From an uncultured Tenacibaculum sp. (GTDB lineage: Bacteria; Bacteroidota; Bacteroidia; Flavobacteriales; Flavobacteriaceae): DNA of 64,000 nt. How positions within the stretch are numbered: the stretch's first letter is position 1; every line of letters begins with the position of its first letter. The stretch is from the NCBI RefSeq assembly GCF_947495995.1, contig NZ_CANMAX010000003.1, forward strand, positions 186,001 to 250,000. Reading direction: 5' to 3'. The notes beneath the pieces were generated by a model. It saw nothing but the letters and a program-made list of their open reading frames with translations, did not search any database and was not told the origin of the DNA. The translations under genes were made by a program, and so were the position numbers. Positions 45,874-54,381 of the stretch are shown piece after piece.

Positions 45874-47430
45874 TTATTTTACATTCTGATAGATACTTAC
45901 GGTTCCACTATCTTCATTAGAAACAAGTACTAAATCTTTCCCGTTAGGACTATCCTTTGCTGGGATCACTAACAGACCTTCTGGAGCTTCATCTCCATCA
46001 TGTGATAAAATCGATAAGAAAGTTGGCGCAGTTGGTATTGTAATATCATATACTAATACTTGATCGGTACGTTCTAAACCTACAAAAAGAATATATCTTT
46101 CGTCTTCAATATTTAATACTTCTACCGCTTCTGGTTCAGCACCTTTATCATCACTTCTTTTATCTTCATCGTTAAATCTTGCTGGAGTTAATTCTAAAGT
46201 TTTACTAGCAATACTGTTACCACTATCGTAAACTAAAGTTCCGTTTTCAGACCAAATACTGAAAGAACGAGCTCCGTAAGAATATAATTTATCATAATCA
46301 CCATCTCCATCAGTATCACCTAAATCTAATGCGATTTTTAATCTACCTAATTCTTCTTCTTTTTGTAAATCAGCAGCGTTAGGAAAAGCAGTTGGATCTA
46401 AATCAATTTTCTTGATTCTTTTTTCGTTTACAAAAATATCTTCGTCGTCATCTTCTGTATCTGTTCCTTTATCATCAATATATTCTCTTGCATCACCTTC
46501 ATTTGCTGAAATAACATAACCAACTCCATTAATATTTACATAAGTAATAGCATCTGGTTGGTACATTCCATAAACTGGAACGTTTCTTAATTCTGTTTTT
46601 CCATCTTCATTACTAGGATCGATTTCATTACCTGCTTGGTTGTAATCTTTAAAACCTAAAGGATAAATAGCTTCAATAGTTTTAGTAGTTAAATTTACTT
46701 TAGCCATTCCGTTATTTTCTTGTAAAGACACCCAAGCCGTTTTAGAATCGTCTGAAATAGCGATATATTCTGGTTCTACATCTTGAGCAAGATTTGCATT
46801 AGGACCAAATACTCTAAAGCCATCTGCTTCTAAAGCAGCTTCTTGACCATTAAAAGCATTAAAATCTAAAGTCGTTACTTGTCCGTTTTCAATATCAATA
46901 ATACTTATACTACCTTCAGGATCATTTGTATATAATGCGTTAGGTTCTCCTTCATTAGCACAAACTAATAATTTACCATCTTTAGAAAAAGTTACCATGT
47001 CTGGTAAAGCACCTACAGTGTAATTGCTAATTAAACTATTATTTTCTGCATTGTATAAAGCAATTTTCCCGTTATTTTGTTTTACTTCATCTTCTAAAGC
47101 GATTGCAATTTTTCCATCGTAAGCAGTAATACTATTAGGAGCGCCACTTGCTACTGGAATTGAAGAAAGTTGTTGAGGCGCAATTACGTTTTCAAGATTG
47201 TAAACTGAAATTTCTTTAGCTTCAGAATTTACAACGAATAATTTTTTTGTTTTTTTATCGAAAGCAGATATTTCAGCTGCACCTTCACCACCAACACTAA
47301 TAGTACTTAAGTACTGAAAGTTAACAGTTGTGTCGACTGGAGTAGGAATTGGATCTGTAGTTGTGTCATTGTCGCAACTCACTAAATTTAAAGCAAGCAT
47401 TAACAATAAAGTTTTAAATAAATTTGTCAT
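45874..47430 (-). CDS. Choice-of-anchor I family beta-propeller lipoprotein
   Basis: A 518-residue protein from the ATG at 47430 (six codons shorter than the other possible start), with a signal peptide and lipobox LVSC. The mature part is a beta-propeller of the choice-of-anchor I family: GGEGAAEISAFDKKTKKLFVVNSEAKEISVY, SKDGKLLVCANEGEPN, ISDDSKTAWVSLQENNGMAKVN, VISANEGDAREY and RYILFVGLERTDQVLVYD. Members are cell-surface proteins of unknown function, some near alkaline phosphatases. The Asp-rich loops (DLGDTDGDGDYDKLYSYG) probably bind calcium. Confidence 0.9.
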   Translation of the reverse strand: MTNLFKTLLLMLALNLVSCDNDTTTDPIPTPVDTTVNFQYLSTISVGGEGAAEISAFDKKTKKLFVVNSEAKEISVYNLENVIAPQQLSSIPVASGAPNSITAYDGKIAIALEDEVKQNNGKIALYNAENNSLISNYTVGALPDMVTFSKDGKLLVCANEGEPNALYTNDPEGSISIIDIENGQVTTLDFNAFNGQEAALEADGFRVFGPNANLAQDVEPEYIAISDDSKTAWVSLQENNGMAKVNLTTKTIEAIYPLGFKDYNQAGNEIDPSNEDGKTELRNVPVYGMYQPDAITYVNINGVGYVISANEGDAREYIDDKGTDTEDDDEDIFVNEKRIKKIDLDPTAFPNAADLQKEEELGRLKIALDLGDTDGDGDYDKLYSYGARSFSIWSENGTLVYDSGNSIASKTLELTPARFNDEDKRSDDKGAEPEAVEVLNIEDERYILFVGLERTDQVLVYDITIPTAPTFLSILSHDGDEAPEGLLVIPAKDSPNGKDLVLVSNEDSGTVSIYQNVK

Positions 47431-47522
47431 GGTTGATAATTTTGACAAAACTTATTTTAAAACTTTACTTAAAAGTTATGCAAAGTAAAAGTGTTTGTTA
47501 GATTAAACTTAATAATGTTAAA

Positions 47523-48404
47523 TTATTCTTTATAACCGAATCTTCTTAATTGCTTATCGTTTGAACGCCAGTTTTTATTAACCTTAACATATAGGTCTAA
47601 GAAAATCTTTTTATCGAAGAAATGTTGTAAACTTTTTCGAGCTTCTGTACCAACACGTTTAATTGCTGTTCCTCTATGACCTATAATAATTCCTTTCTGA
47701 GTTTCTCTTTCTACCATAATAACAGCTCTAATTTTTATAATATTAGGCTCTTCTACAAAACTTTCAGTTTCTACTTCTACAGCATAAGGAATTTCTTTCT
47801 TATAATGTTGTAAGATTTTTTCTCGAATAGTTTCGTTTACGAAAAAACGTTCAGGTTTATCTGTTAATTGATCTTTAGGATAAAAAGGAGGAGAGTCTGG
47901 TAATAACTCAATGATTTTATAAAAAACAGTTTCTACATTAAATTTTTCTAAAGCAGAAATTACGTATACAAATGAGTTTGGAACTTTCTTTTTCCAATAC
48001 TCAATTTTTTCTTGTACTTGTTCCTGACTAGAAATATCAATTTTATTCAATAATAAAATCACTGGAATTTTACTATTTATGATTTTATTAAAGAAGGCTT
48101 CGTTTTTTAATTCCTTTTCACCAACTTCAACCATGTAAATTAATACATCGGCATCATCAAAAGCAGCTTTTACAAAATCCATCATAGAATCTTGTAATTC
48201 ATAAGCAGGTTTAATGATTCCTGGAGTATCAGAAAAAACAATTTGATAATCGTCACCATTAACAATACCTAGAATACGATGTCTGGTAGTCTGAGCTTTA
48301 GAAGTTATTATGGAAAGTCTCTCACCAACCAATGCATTCATTAAGGTAGATTTACCAACATTTGGGTTTCCAATAATATTTACGAATCCTGCTTTATGTG
48401 TCAT
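47523..48404 (-). CDS. era: GTPase Era
   Basis: A 293-residue Era GTPase for 16S rRNA processing and 30S assembly: P-loop GNPNVGKST, DTPG, NKID and the KH domain motif IIGHRGTAIKRVGTEARK near the C-terminus with LDLYVKVNKNWRS. The TACCTTTG box lies only five bases upstream of the ATG, as in der, suggesting an almost leaderless message. The initiator tRNA gene starts about 120 bases away in the opposite direction. Confidence 0.98.
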   Translation of the reverse strand: MTHKAGFVNIIGNPNVGKSTLMNALVGERLSIITSKAQTTRHRILGIVNGDDYQIVFSDTPGIIKPAYELQDSMMDFVKAAFDDADVLIYMVEVGEKELKNEAFFNKIINSKIPVILLLNKIDISSQEQVQEKIEYWKKKVPNSFVYVISALEKFNVETVFYKIIELLPDSPPFYPKDQLTDKPERFFVNETIREKILQHYKKEIPYAVEVETESFVEEPNIIKIRAVIMVERETQKGIIIGHRGTAIKRVGTEARKSLQHFFDKKIFLDLYVKVNKNWRSNDKQLRRFGYKE

Positions 48405-48409
48405 AGGGG

Positions 48410-48417
48410 CAAAGGTA
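48410..48417 (-). promoter_or_regulatory. -7 promoter box of era
   Basis: Reads TACCTTTG on the minus strand, five bases before the ATG. No clear TTG at the -33 distance. Confidence 0.55.
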
Positions 48418-48482
48418 AGTGTTTTTACGAGTGTTGATTATAAAATAATACTATAGTTTTTTGAAAAAAAGTTAAAATAAAT

Positions 48483-48514
48483 TTGGTAAAGTGTTTTAAA
48501 AGTCTGTATATTTG
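48483..48514 (+). promoter_or_regulatory. Promoter of the first initiator tRNA gene
   Basis: TTG at 48483-48485 and TATATTTG at 48507-48514 with a 21-base spacer. The same layout precedes the second tRNA copy. Confidence 0.65.
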
Positions 48515-48525
48515 CCGTCCAATAT

Positions 48526-48598
48526 CGCGGGATAGAGCAGTAGGCAGCTCGTCGGGCTCATAACCCGAAGGTCACAGGTTCGAGTCCTGTTCCCGCTA
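48526..48598 (+). tRNA. tRNA-fMet (CAT), copy 1
   Basis: A 73-base tRNA with anticodon CAT at 48559-48561. Initiator features: an unpaired 1-72 position (C1/T72) and the three G:C pairs of the anticodon stem (TCGGG/CCCGA). D stem GAGC/GCTC, T stem ACAGG/CCTGT, acceptor CGCGGGA/TCCCGCT, discriminator A. The CCA end is not encoded. A second copy lies at 55220 with one base-pair exchange in the T stem. Confidence 0.97.
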
Positions 48599-48605
48599 CT
48601 AGATT

Positions 48606-48636
48606 AAAAGCTTCACATTTTGTGAAGCTTTTTTGT
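48606..48636 (+). terminator. Terminator of the first initiator tRNA gene
   Basis: AAAAGCTTCACA pairs with TGTGAAGCTTTT around TTT, followed by more T. It lies 7 bases after the tRNA. Confidence 0.88.
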
Positions 48637-48710
48637 TTTTGATAGTTTTAATAATTGATTGTTGTTATTTTTCCGAAAGCAAAAAGAGAAATGTATTAAC
48701 TTCGATAACT

Positions 48711-49235
48711 ATGAAATTAAAGAAAGAAACTGTTATTTGGTTTTTTGGATTATCTAGTTCTGGTAAAACAACATTAGCAAACACTCTTAATCAACAGCTT
48801 TTAGAAAAAGGTTTTCTAACTAGAAGGTTAGATGGAGATGTATTGCGTAAAGGACTGAATGTTGATTTAGGTTTTGAAGAAGAAGATCGAAAAGAGAATA
48901 TTAGAAGAGCAGCTGAGGTTGCCAAGTTATTTTCTGAAACAGGAATAGTTACTATAGCTTCATTTATAACTCCTAAAGAAGAATTAAGGACTTTAGTTAA
49001 AGCAATAATAGGAAAAGAAAATGTAATAGATATTTATGTTGGTTGTTCTATTGAAACCTGTATTAAAAGAGATGTAAAGGGATTGTATAAAAAAGCTTTG
49101 AATAAAGAAATTCTAAACTTTACTGGAATCGATTCTGTTTTTGAATCATCAAAAAATCATTGTTTTACTGTCAATACAGAAGAAGAAACTGTAACACAAA
49201 GTGTTAACTCAATAGTTTCGTTTTTAGAAAGTTGA
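48711..49235 (+). CDS. cysC: Adenylyl-sulfate kinase-like protein
   Basis: A 174-residue APS kinase fold: P-loop GLSSSGKTT (residues 13-21), RLDGDVLRKGLNVDLGFEEEDRKENIRRAAEVAKLF and VTIASFITPKEELR. It would phosphorylate adenylyl sulfate to PAPS, or, in orphan members, another acceptor. No sulfate adenylyltransferase lies in the window. I use the ATG at 48711; upstream in-frame codons run into the tRNA terminator region. It faces the STM401x operon, stop codons 3 bases apart. Confidence 0.9.
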   Translation: MKLKKETVIWFFGLSSSGKTTLANTLNQQLLEKGFLTRRLDGDVLRKGLNVDLGFEEEDRKENIRRAAEVAKLFSETGIVTIASFITPKEELRTLVKAIIGKENVIDIYVGCSIETCIKRDVKGLYKKALNKEILNFTGIDSVFESSKNHCFTVNTEEETVTQSVNSIVSFLES

Positions 49236-49238
49236 AAA

Positions 49239-50309
49239 TTACCCTAAAAGTAAAGCGCACTGTTCGTGTGTAGTTAAATTTCGATCGTTTGTAATATTTA
49301 ACAGCATATCTCCAAAAGCATTTATTTCTAAAACATAAACATCTTTCTTTGGTGTTAAAAGTACATCTACTCCGGCATAAAATAGTTTTGGATAACAACG
49401 CATAGCCTTTTCAGCGATTGATTTAATTTTTTCAACCGTTTTAGAGTCTAAATTTAATTGTTCTAATTGTAATTTTTCATTACCTAAATGTAAGTTTGTT
49501 ATGGTGTGTTTACTTCCGCGAGGAACAATAAATTCGGCTTTACCATTTATTACCACAACTCTAAAATCAATATTTAAGTTTTCGTGTTTATATTTTGGTA
49601 ACCATAATTCTACTTGTAAAGAATCAAATGGGATTTTGGACCAAATATTGTCAATACTGCTTTCAGTGTTGTAATGTTTAAGTTTTAAACTGTTGAATAA
49701 TACTTCGTCTTTTGTAGTAATTGTAGTGTATAAATGTAGCTTTTTTTCATTTCTATATCTAAAAGCCATTACACCTGAAGCAGAAGAACCAGCTTTAGGT
49801 TTTAAAAATACTTGATGAATCTGTTTTTGTAACATCTTTTCTTTTAAATCGGAATAAGAAGTACAGTATAATGATGTTGGAACTGATATTCCTTTATTGT
49901 GAAGATGTTTTACGGTTTCTGATTTATTAAATACTGCTAGTATTTCTAGCGGATCATTAATGAAAGAAATTGAATAATCGTTTTCTAAATTCTTTATTTT
50001 TTGAAGTAAAATATTCCAGCCTTTATACCATAAATTAAAGTTTGAAACTTGACCAAAGTTGAAAGATGTACTTTTAATTTTATCTTTTTCGGAATCATTT
50101 TTACAGCCTAGAAGAAGAATTTCTTTGTAGGTTTCGATATCTTCTCCTGCTGATTCTAAGCGTATCTGATAAGAAATATCTTTAGAAAGTAAGAAATCGT
50201 TATGTATAATATCTATATAAGAAATGCAAATCAGCTCTTTTTGTAGAGCTGATTTCCAAAACTGTATTCGCCTTGAGTTTTTAGGCGCTATTATAATGTG
50301 TTTTTTCAA
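49239..50309 (-). CDS. STM4014 family ATP-grasp-like protein
   Basis: A 356-residue protein matching the STM4014 family by the ATP-grasp features: FLKPKAGSSASGVMAFR (ATP-binding loop, about residue 170-186), the central LNIDFRVVVINGKAEFIVPR and TNLHLGNEK, and the metal-binding YAGVDVLLTPKKDVYVLEINAFGD. ATP-grasp enzymes join an acyl phosphate to an amine or thiol, often on peptides. It is the last gene of the STM401x operon, 12 bases after STM4015. Its reaction is unknown. Confidence 0.88.
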   Translation of the reverse strand: MKKHIIIAPKNSRRIQFWKSALQKELICISYIDIIHNDFLLSKDISYQIRLESAGEDIETYKEILLLGCKNDSEKDKIKSTSFNFGQVSNFNLWYKGWNILLQKIKNLENDYSISFINDPLEILAVFNKSETVKHLHNKGISVPTSLYCTSYSDLKEKMLQKQIHQVFLKPKAGSSASGVMAFRYRNEKKLHLYTTITTKDEVLFNSLKLKHYNTESSIDNIWSKIPFDSLQVELWLPKYKHENLNIDFRVVVINGKAEFIVPRGSKHTITNLHLGNEKLQLEQLNLDSKTVEKIKSIAEKAMRCYPKLFYAGVDVLLTPKKDVYVLEINAFGDMLLNITNDRNLTTHEQCALLLG

Positions 50310-50321
50310 AAAAATGAATTA

Positions 50322-51434
50322 TTATTCTCCGACTTCAACAAAATACCAATCGTCTTCAACAGCTTCTTCGTAATAATCTGAATATTCAAAACTTCCTTTA
50401 GTACCAAATCGTTTACGAAGCGCTTTTGTTTGTTCTTCACTCATGTAATGAAAATCGCAATTGATTTTTTCTAACTGATCTAAAGCTTCATTTCTTAATA
50501 AAGATTTACCACCTTCTTCTCTTAAAACTCCCATAGAAATATCTAAGGTTTTAATTCTGCTTAAGATTTCATGGTTTTCAAGAATAGCAACAATATCGTC
50601 TTGAATTTCAGCATTCATAAGTCCTAAATGCTGTAAGTTTGGAAAAGGATTGTCAGCAAGTAATTTCTTTACAGTATCTTTTGTTACTGTTGCTCCGTAA
50701 TCTGATGTTCCGAACCAAATTTCTAATTTTTCTAAACTCGTTAGTGAGTTTTTAGATTTAGCAATATCTTCAATAAGTTCATCATCTAATCCACCCGATT
50801 CAATAGTCAATGTTTTTAAGTTTGGTAAATTAAAAGTTCCGAAAGTTAAGTTATTTCCACCACGAACTTTTAAGCTTTCAATATGATTGTAAGCTTTAAG
50901 GAAATTTTCAAAACCAGATTGTTGTATCCAAGAGATTTCATTTTCCTCAGACTCAATATCTCCAATAAAGAAGTGTTTTACATTAGAGAAATGATCTTTG
51001 TTTTCTACGAAAAAGTTTAAAATATGACTGCTACTTTTATCATATCCTTCTTCCCACATTCCTATAACAATTTCTTCAACTTTATCGCTATTTTCTTGTG
51101 CTTTAAAATTGTTTAAAAACTCTAAAATCTCAGGATCATTATCATATTCATAAGAAATAAATTTATAAGCAAGAGCTGAATCTACTTCACTATTTAGCTT
51201 GTAGGTTACAACTTTTCTAGAAGGTGAACTTATTGTTTTATATCCTTTCTTTTCTTTTGAAGCTATAAGTTTATTTGCATCTTTTAAGGCTTCTTCCTCA
51301 GAATTAAAAGTTTTATCTTTTTGCACACCTTGTGTACCAATTTTCCCATAAGTTACCGAATGGGTGTTACCTTCAACTAGTATTTTCCAAAATTTTTGAG
51401 AACTACCGTCTTTATACTCTAAATATTTTTCCAT
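50322..51434 (-). CDS. STM4015 family protein: WGR domain plus leucine-rich repeats
   Basis: A 370-residue protein: residues about 1-70 are a WGR-like domain (FWKILVEGNTHSVTYGKIGTQG, KTFNSEEEALKDANKLI), and about 150-330 are leucine-rich repeats (LPNLKTLTIESGGLDDE, LTSLEKLEIWFG, FPNLQHLGLMNAEI, IKTLDISMGVLREEGGKSLL). It ends with the acidic tail EDDWYFVEVGE typical of STM4015. It has no catalytic motif, so it is a candidate scaffold or substrate for the enzymes around it. It lies between STM4011 (3 bases) and STM4014 (12 bases). Confidence 0.9.
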   Translation of the reverse strand: MEKYLEYKDGSSQKFWKILVEGNTHSVTYGKIGTQGVQKDKTFNSEEEALKDANKLIASKEKKGYKTISSPSRKVVTYKLNSEVDSALAYKFISYEYDNDPEILEFLNNFKAQENSDKVEEIVIGMWEEGYDKSSSHILNFFVENKDHFSNVKHFFIGDIESEENEISWIQQSGFENFLKAYNHIESLKVRGGNNLTFGTFNLPNLKTLTIESGGLDDELIEDIAKSKNSLTSLEKLEIWFGTSDYGATVTKDTVKKLLADNPFPNLQHLGLMNAEIQDDIVAILENHEILSRIKTLDISMGVLREEGGKSLLRNEALDQLEKINCDFHYMSEEQTKALRKRFGTKGSFEYSDYYEEAVEDDWYFVEVGE

Positions 51435-51437
51435 AGG

Positions 51438-52286
51438 TTATGATTTTATAATTCGGGTTAATAATTCGTTTCCGTAGATTTCTTTTAAGTTTAATGTATC
51501 AAGATTCATGTAACCAATATAACAACCGCATGTGTTATTCGGGCAAGTTTTTTTTTTGGTTAAATCTTTTAAATTGTTTGTGTAAATGTTACCTAATTTC
51601 TGTTTTACAAAATGACAAGGATATACATCTCCTTCTCCTGTTATCGAAAAACTAGAATAGCCAGCTTGACATGATTTATGTAATGAATCGTGATATGTAT
51701 TATTGATGTTAAAGTATGGATCTATTGTTGCTAACCAAGCTTTTTCACTTTCTGAATAATAATCAGTTTCTCGTTTGTAAGCGTTAATCCAAATATATCT
51801 TTCTGTAAGTGTCGATTTCAATTTTTCTATAGCTTTATAATGTGCTTTCATTCCCACAATTCCAATACTAAATTGTATATCATTAGCTATTAAATATTGA
51901 CATTTTTCAATGAATTTTTCAAAACTTACTTCATCTGGATGATATGTAACCCAAAGTCTAAATGTATCTGGATTTACGTCTTTTATCCAATCAAGTTGGC
52001 AAGATAAATTGGTTTGAATAGAAATTAATTTTACCTGTTCCATATGACTCAAACGAACCATTGCTTTTTGGTAATACGATCGAATTAAACCTTCTCCCCA
52101 AGGAGTTAATAAAATTCGTAGATTTTCTGTTCTTTCTTCAGCCCAATCTACAAACTTATTCAGGCATTTTTTATCGTACGCTAATTCTTCTCGAGTATTT
52201 TTCTTTTTTGCAAACGGACAATAATGGCAATCGTAATTACAACTGTCTAAACTTCCTCTGTAAAGTATGTTCCAGTTTACTTCCAT
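51438..52286 (-). CDS. STM4011 family radical SAM protein
   Basis: A 282-residue radical SAM enzyme: LYRGSLDSCNYDCHYCPFAKKK carries the CxxxCxxC cluster ligands (C16, C20, C23). A Cys-rich C-terminus (KSCQAGYSSFSITGEGDVYPCHFVKQKLGN and KKTCPNNTCGCYIGYMN) resembles a SPASM/Twitch-type auxiliary cluster, which is typical of peptide- and protein-modifying radical SAM enzymes. The start overlaps the end of STM4012 by 10 bases, so translation is probably coupled. The product is unknown. Confidence 0.93.
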   Translation of the reverse strand: MEVNWNILYRGSLDSCNYDCHYCPFAKKKNTREELAYDKKCLNKFVDWAEERTENLRILLTPWGEGLIRSYYQKAMVRLSHMEQVKLISIQTNLSCQLDWIKDVNPDTFRLWVTYHPDEVSFEKFIEKCQYLIANDIQFSIGIVGMKAHYKAIEKLKSTLTERYIWINAYKRETDYYSESEKAWLATIDPYFNINNTYHDSLHKSCQAGYSSFSITGEGDVYPCHFVKQKLGNIYTNNLKDLTKKKTCPNNTCGCYIGYMNLDTLNLKEIYGNELLTRIIKS

Positions 52287-53581
52287 TCAAAATCTTGCAT
52301 TAGTTGTTTACTATTTTCTGAATATAAAGCCGGACCAATAACATCTTCATAACACATTCCTTCTTGATTTAAGCTGTAAAGTTCAGGATGCATTTCAGTT
52401 AGCCAATTTCTTTCAACCAATTCATTCAAAAGTTCAAATTCGTAGAATGGATTTACATCAAAAATATCTTTGTAAAGTTTTGTATTTAAATCTCCTCCAT
52501 CAGTTAAAGATTTTATTAAAAATCGTCTTTTTTGTTCTTCTGTATTTAAAGCGACACCATAATTTATGTTTTTAAAATCTTTAGTGTCCATATAATCATT
52601 AATGATTGTTTTTATTTCCTTACGATTTACTGCATAATCAGTACTGTAATGTAAATTTTTGGTATAAGAACGCGCACCAGCTCCAACGCCGATCATATTA
52701 TCAGTAATTGAAGAATAATTAGCTTTAGGTCGACAATCAAATGCTTCTTTTCTTCGAAAACATCGCATACTTGTCTGAATATAACCATTGCTCAGTAAAA
52801 AATCTCGACCAGTAATATAGAGTTGAAATTGATGCTGACTTTGTTTCTGATTTTTGATTCCGAGTCCAGTTAATTTTCTGATATACAAAGGGTATAGGAA
52901 AATCTCTGTTGGTTGATATGCAATTGTTTTTTCTAAAGAATATAAAAACGACGATTTAGTTTGATTATGAGCTCCATAAATCAAATCTAAGTTGAACTCT
53001 TCTACATTAGATTGAGCAATGTTTTCAACAGCTGTTAATGTTGTAGCTATTGTTTGAGGCCTCCCTAATACTTTCATTTCATCTTGTACCCAAGATTGAA
53101 TCCCCATACTTAAACGAGCTATTTTATATTCTTTAATAAGCTCTATTTTTTCTGTGTTTATTGTTTTAGGTGAAGCTTCAATAGAACCAAAAAACTGTAG
53201 TGGATGTACTCCAAAGTCAACAATACTTTTAAATAAAGATTCAAGTTCATCAACAGTTAAGAACGTTGGAGTTCCACCACCAATAGCATAATTTTTCAGT
53301 TGTAAGTTTGGAATTACTTCTGAAATCTGTTGCAATTGTAATTGCACAGTTTCTATATATTTTGAAACTCGTTCTTTTGGATTTGAAATTGTAAAAAGAT
53401 TACAAAAACCACAACGCATTTCACAAAACGGAATATGAACATAGAAAAAAGCAGCGTTTTGTTCTTGCCATACATCCTTTAAGTCAATCGGAGTTAATTC
53501 TCGGTAAGTAGATTTATGCGGATACGAATATGTATATCCTTGATAGGGTTGTGATATGTCTAAACTATTCGAAACTAACAT
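52277..53581 (-). CDS. STM4012 family radical SAM protein (HemN-like)
   Basis: A 434-residue radical SAM enzyme of the HemN/HemW-like branch: FFYVHIPFCEMRCGFCNLFT with C53, C57 and C60, then YAIGGGTPTFLTVDELE, RLSMGIQSWVQDEMKVLGRPQ and FNLDLIYGAHNQT. The C-terminal portion (about 330-430) resembles the HemN C-terminal helical domain. HemN-like relatives can use S-adenosylmethionine in unusual methyl or cyclopropane chemistry; the reaction here is not known. It overlaps both neighbours by 7 to 10 bases. Confidence 0.93.
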   Translation of the reverse strand: MLVSNSLDISQPYQGYTYSYPHKSTYRELTPIDLKDVWQEQNAAFFYVHIPFCEMRCGFCNLFTISNPKERVSKYIETVQLQLQQISEVIPNLQLKNYAIGGGTPTFLTVDELESLFKSIVDFGVHPLQFFGSIEASPKTINTEKIELIKEYKIARLSMGIQSWVQDEMKVLGRPQTIATTLTAVENIAQSNVEEFNLDLIYGAHNQTKSSFLYSLEKTIAYQPTEIFLYPLYIRKLTGLGIKNQKQSQHQFQLYITGRDFLLSNGYIQTSMRCFRRKEAFDCRPKANYSSITDNMIGVGAGARSYTKNLHYSTDYAVNRKEIKTIINDYMDTKDFKNINYGVALNTEEQKRRFLIKSLTDGGDLNTKLYKDIFDVNPFYEFELLNELVERNWLTEMHPELYSLNQEGMCYEDVIGPALYSENSKQLMQDFEWK

Positions 53582-54366
53582 TTGCTAAGGTATTGTAAAT
53601 ACGGAACTGTCATTACAGTTTCGTGTGCGTTTCTATGTCCCCAATGATCATGTTCGCCGTAAGCAGTTCCATGATCACTACAAACTATAATTAATTTATT
53701 AGTATTTCTTTCTGTTAAAGCTTGCTGTAATATTGGCAATTGAGAATCTACATATTGTAAAGCCGCAGCGTGAGATTCTATATCATCTTTTTCCTTATCA
53801 TCTAAATAAAAATGAGTAGGTTGATGTGTTGCAGATATATTTATGAACAAACACAAAGGATCTATATTTTGCAAATATTTTTCAGCTGTCTTAAATTGAA
53901 AATATGTAGACTTTTTTTCAGTAACTCCAAGTTGATCTGTCCATTCACTGTGCTGAAACATTCCCGGTAAAACATTTCCAATTGCGTTTTTTTTATTAAA
54001 AAAACCTACACCACCGATACAAACAGTTTTATATCCTTTATTTGCTAAAGCTTCAATGAAATTTGATTCTTTAAAAACAAATGTATTTTGATTTGTAGAT
54101 TCACTTCCTTCAAAACTACTAGCAAAAAGTCTAGGAGTGATTTGCTGACCAATTTTTGTTGGTAAAAAACCTGAAAAAAAAGCTAAATGTGCAGGATAAG
54201 TAAAACTAGCAGGAGTATACCTTTTTTCCCAACCAGAATTAGGTAGCCACTTGGAAAAATTAGGAAGTTTGTTTTCCAAAAACAATTCTTGACTAACATC
54301 GTATCGCAATGAATCTAACGTAATGAAGATAATATCGTAACCCGGTATTAAATTATTAAGGTTCAT
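53575..54366 (-). CDS. STM4013/SEN3800 family hydrolase
   Basis: A 263-residue alkaline-phosphatase-superfamily (sulfatase-like) protein: YDIIFITLDSLRYDVSQ starts the metal-binding core, SFTYPAHLAFFSGFLPTK contains the nucleophile region, and VCSDHGTAYGEHDHWGHRNAHET supplies the metal ligands. It lacks the Cys/Ser-x-Pro-x-Arg sulfatase consensus, so it is more likely a phosphatase, phosphodiesterase or transferase. It is the second gene of the operon, with its end overlapping STM4012 by 7 bases. Confidence 0.92.
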   Translation of the reverse strand: MNLNNLIPGYDIIFITLDSLRYDVSQELFLENKLPNFSKWLPNSGWEKRYTPASFTYPAHLAFFSGFLPTKIGQQITPRLFASSFEGSESTNQNTFVFKESNFIEALANKGYKTVCIGGVGFFNKKNAIGNVLPGMFQHSEWTDQLGVTEKKSTYFQFKTAEKYLQNIDPLCLFINISATHQPTHFYLDDKEKDDIESHAAALQYVDSQLPILQQALTERNTNKLIIVCSDHGTAYGEHDHWGHRNAHETVMTVPYLQYLSKC

Positions 54367-54381
54367 GAGCTGAAAAGCAAT

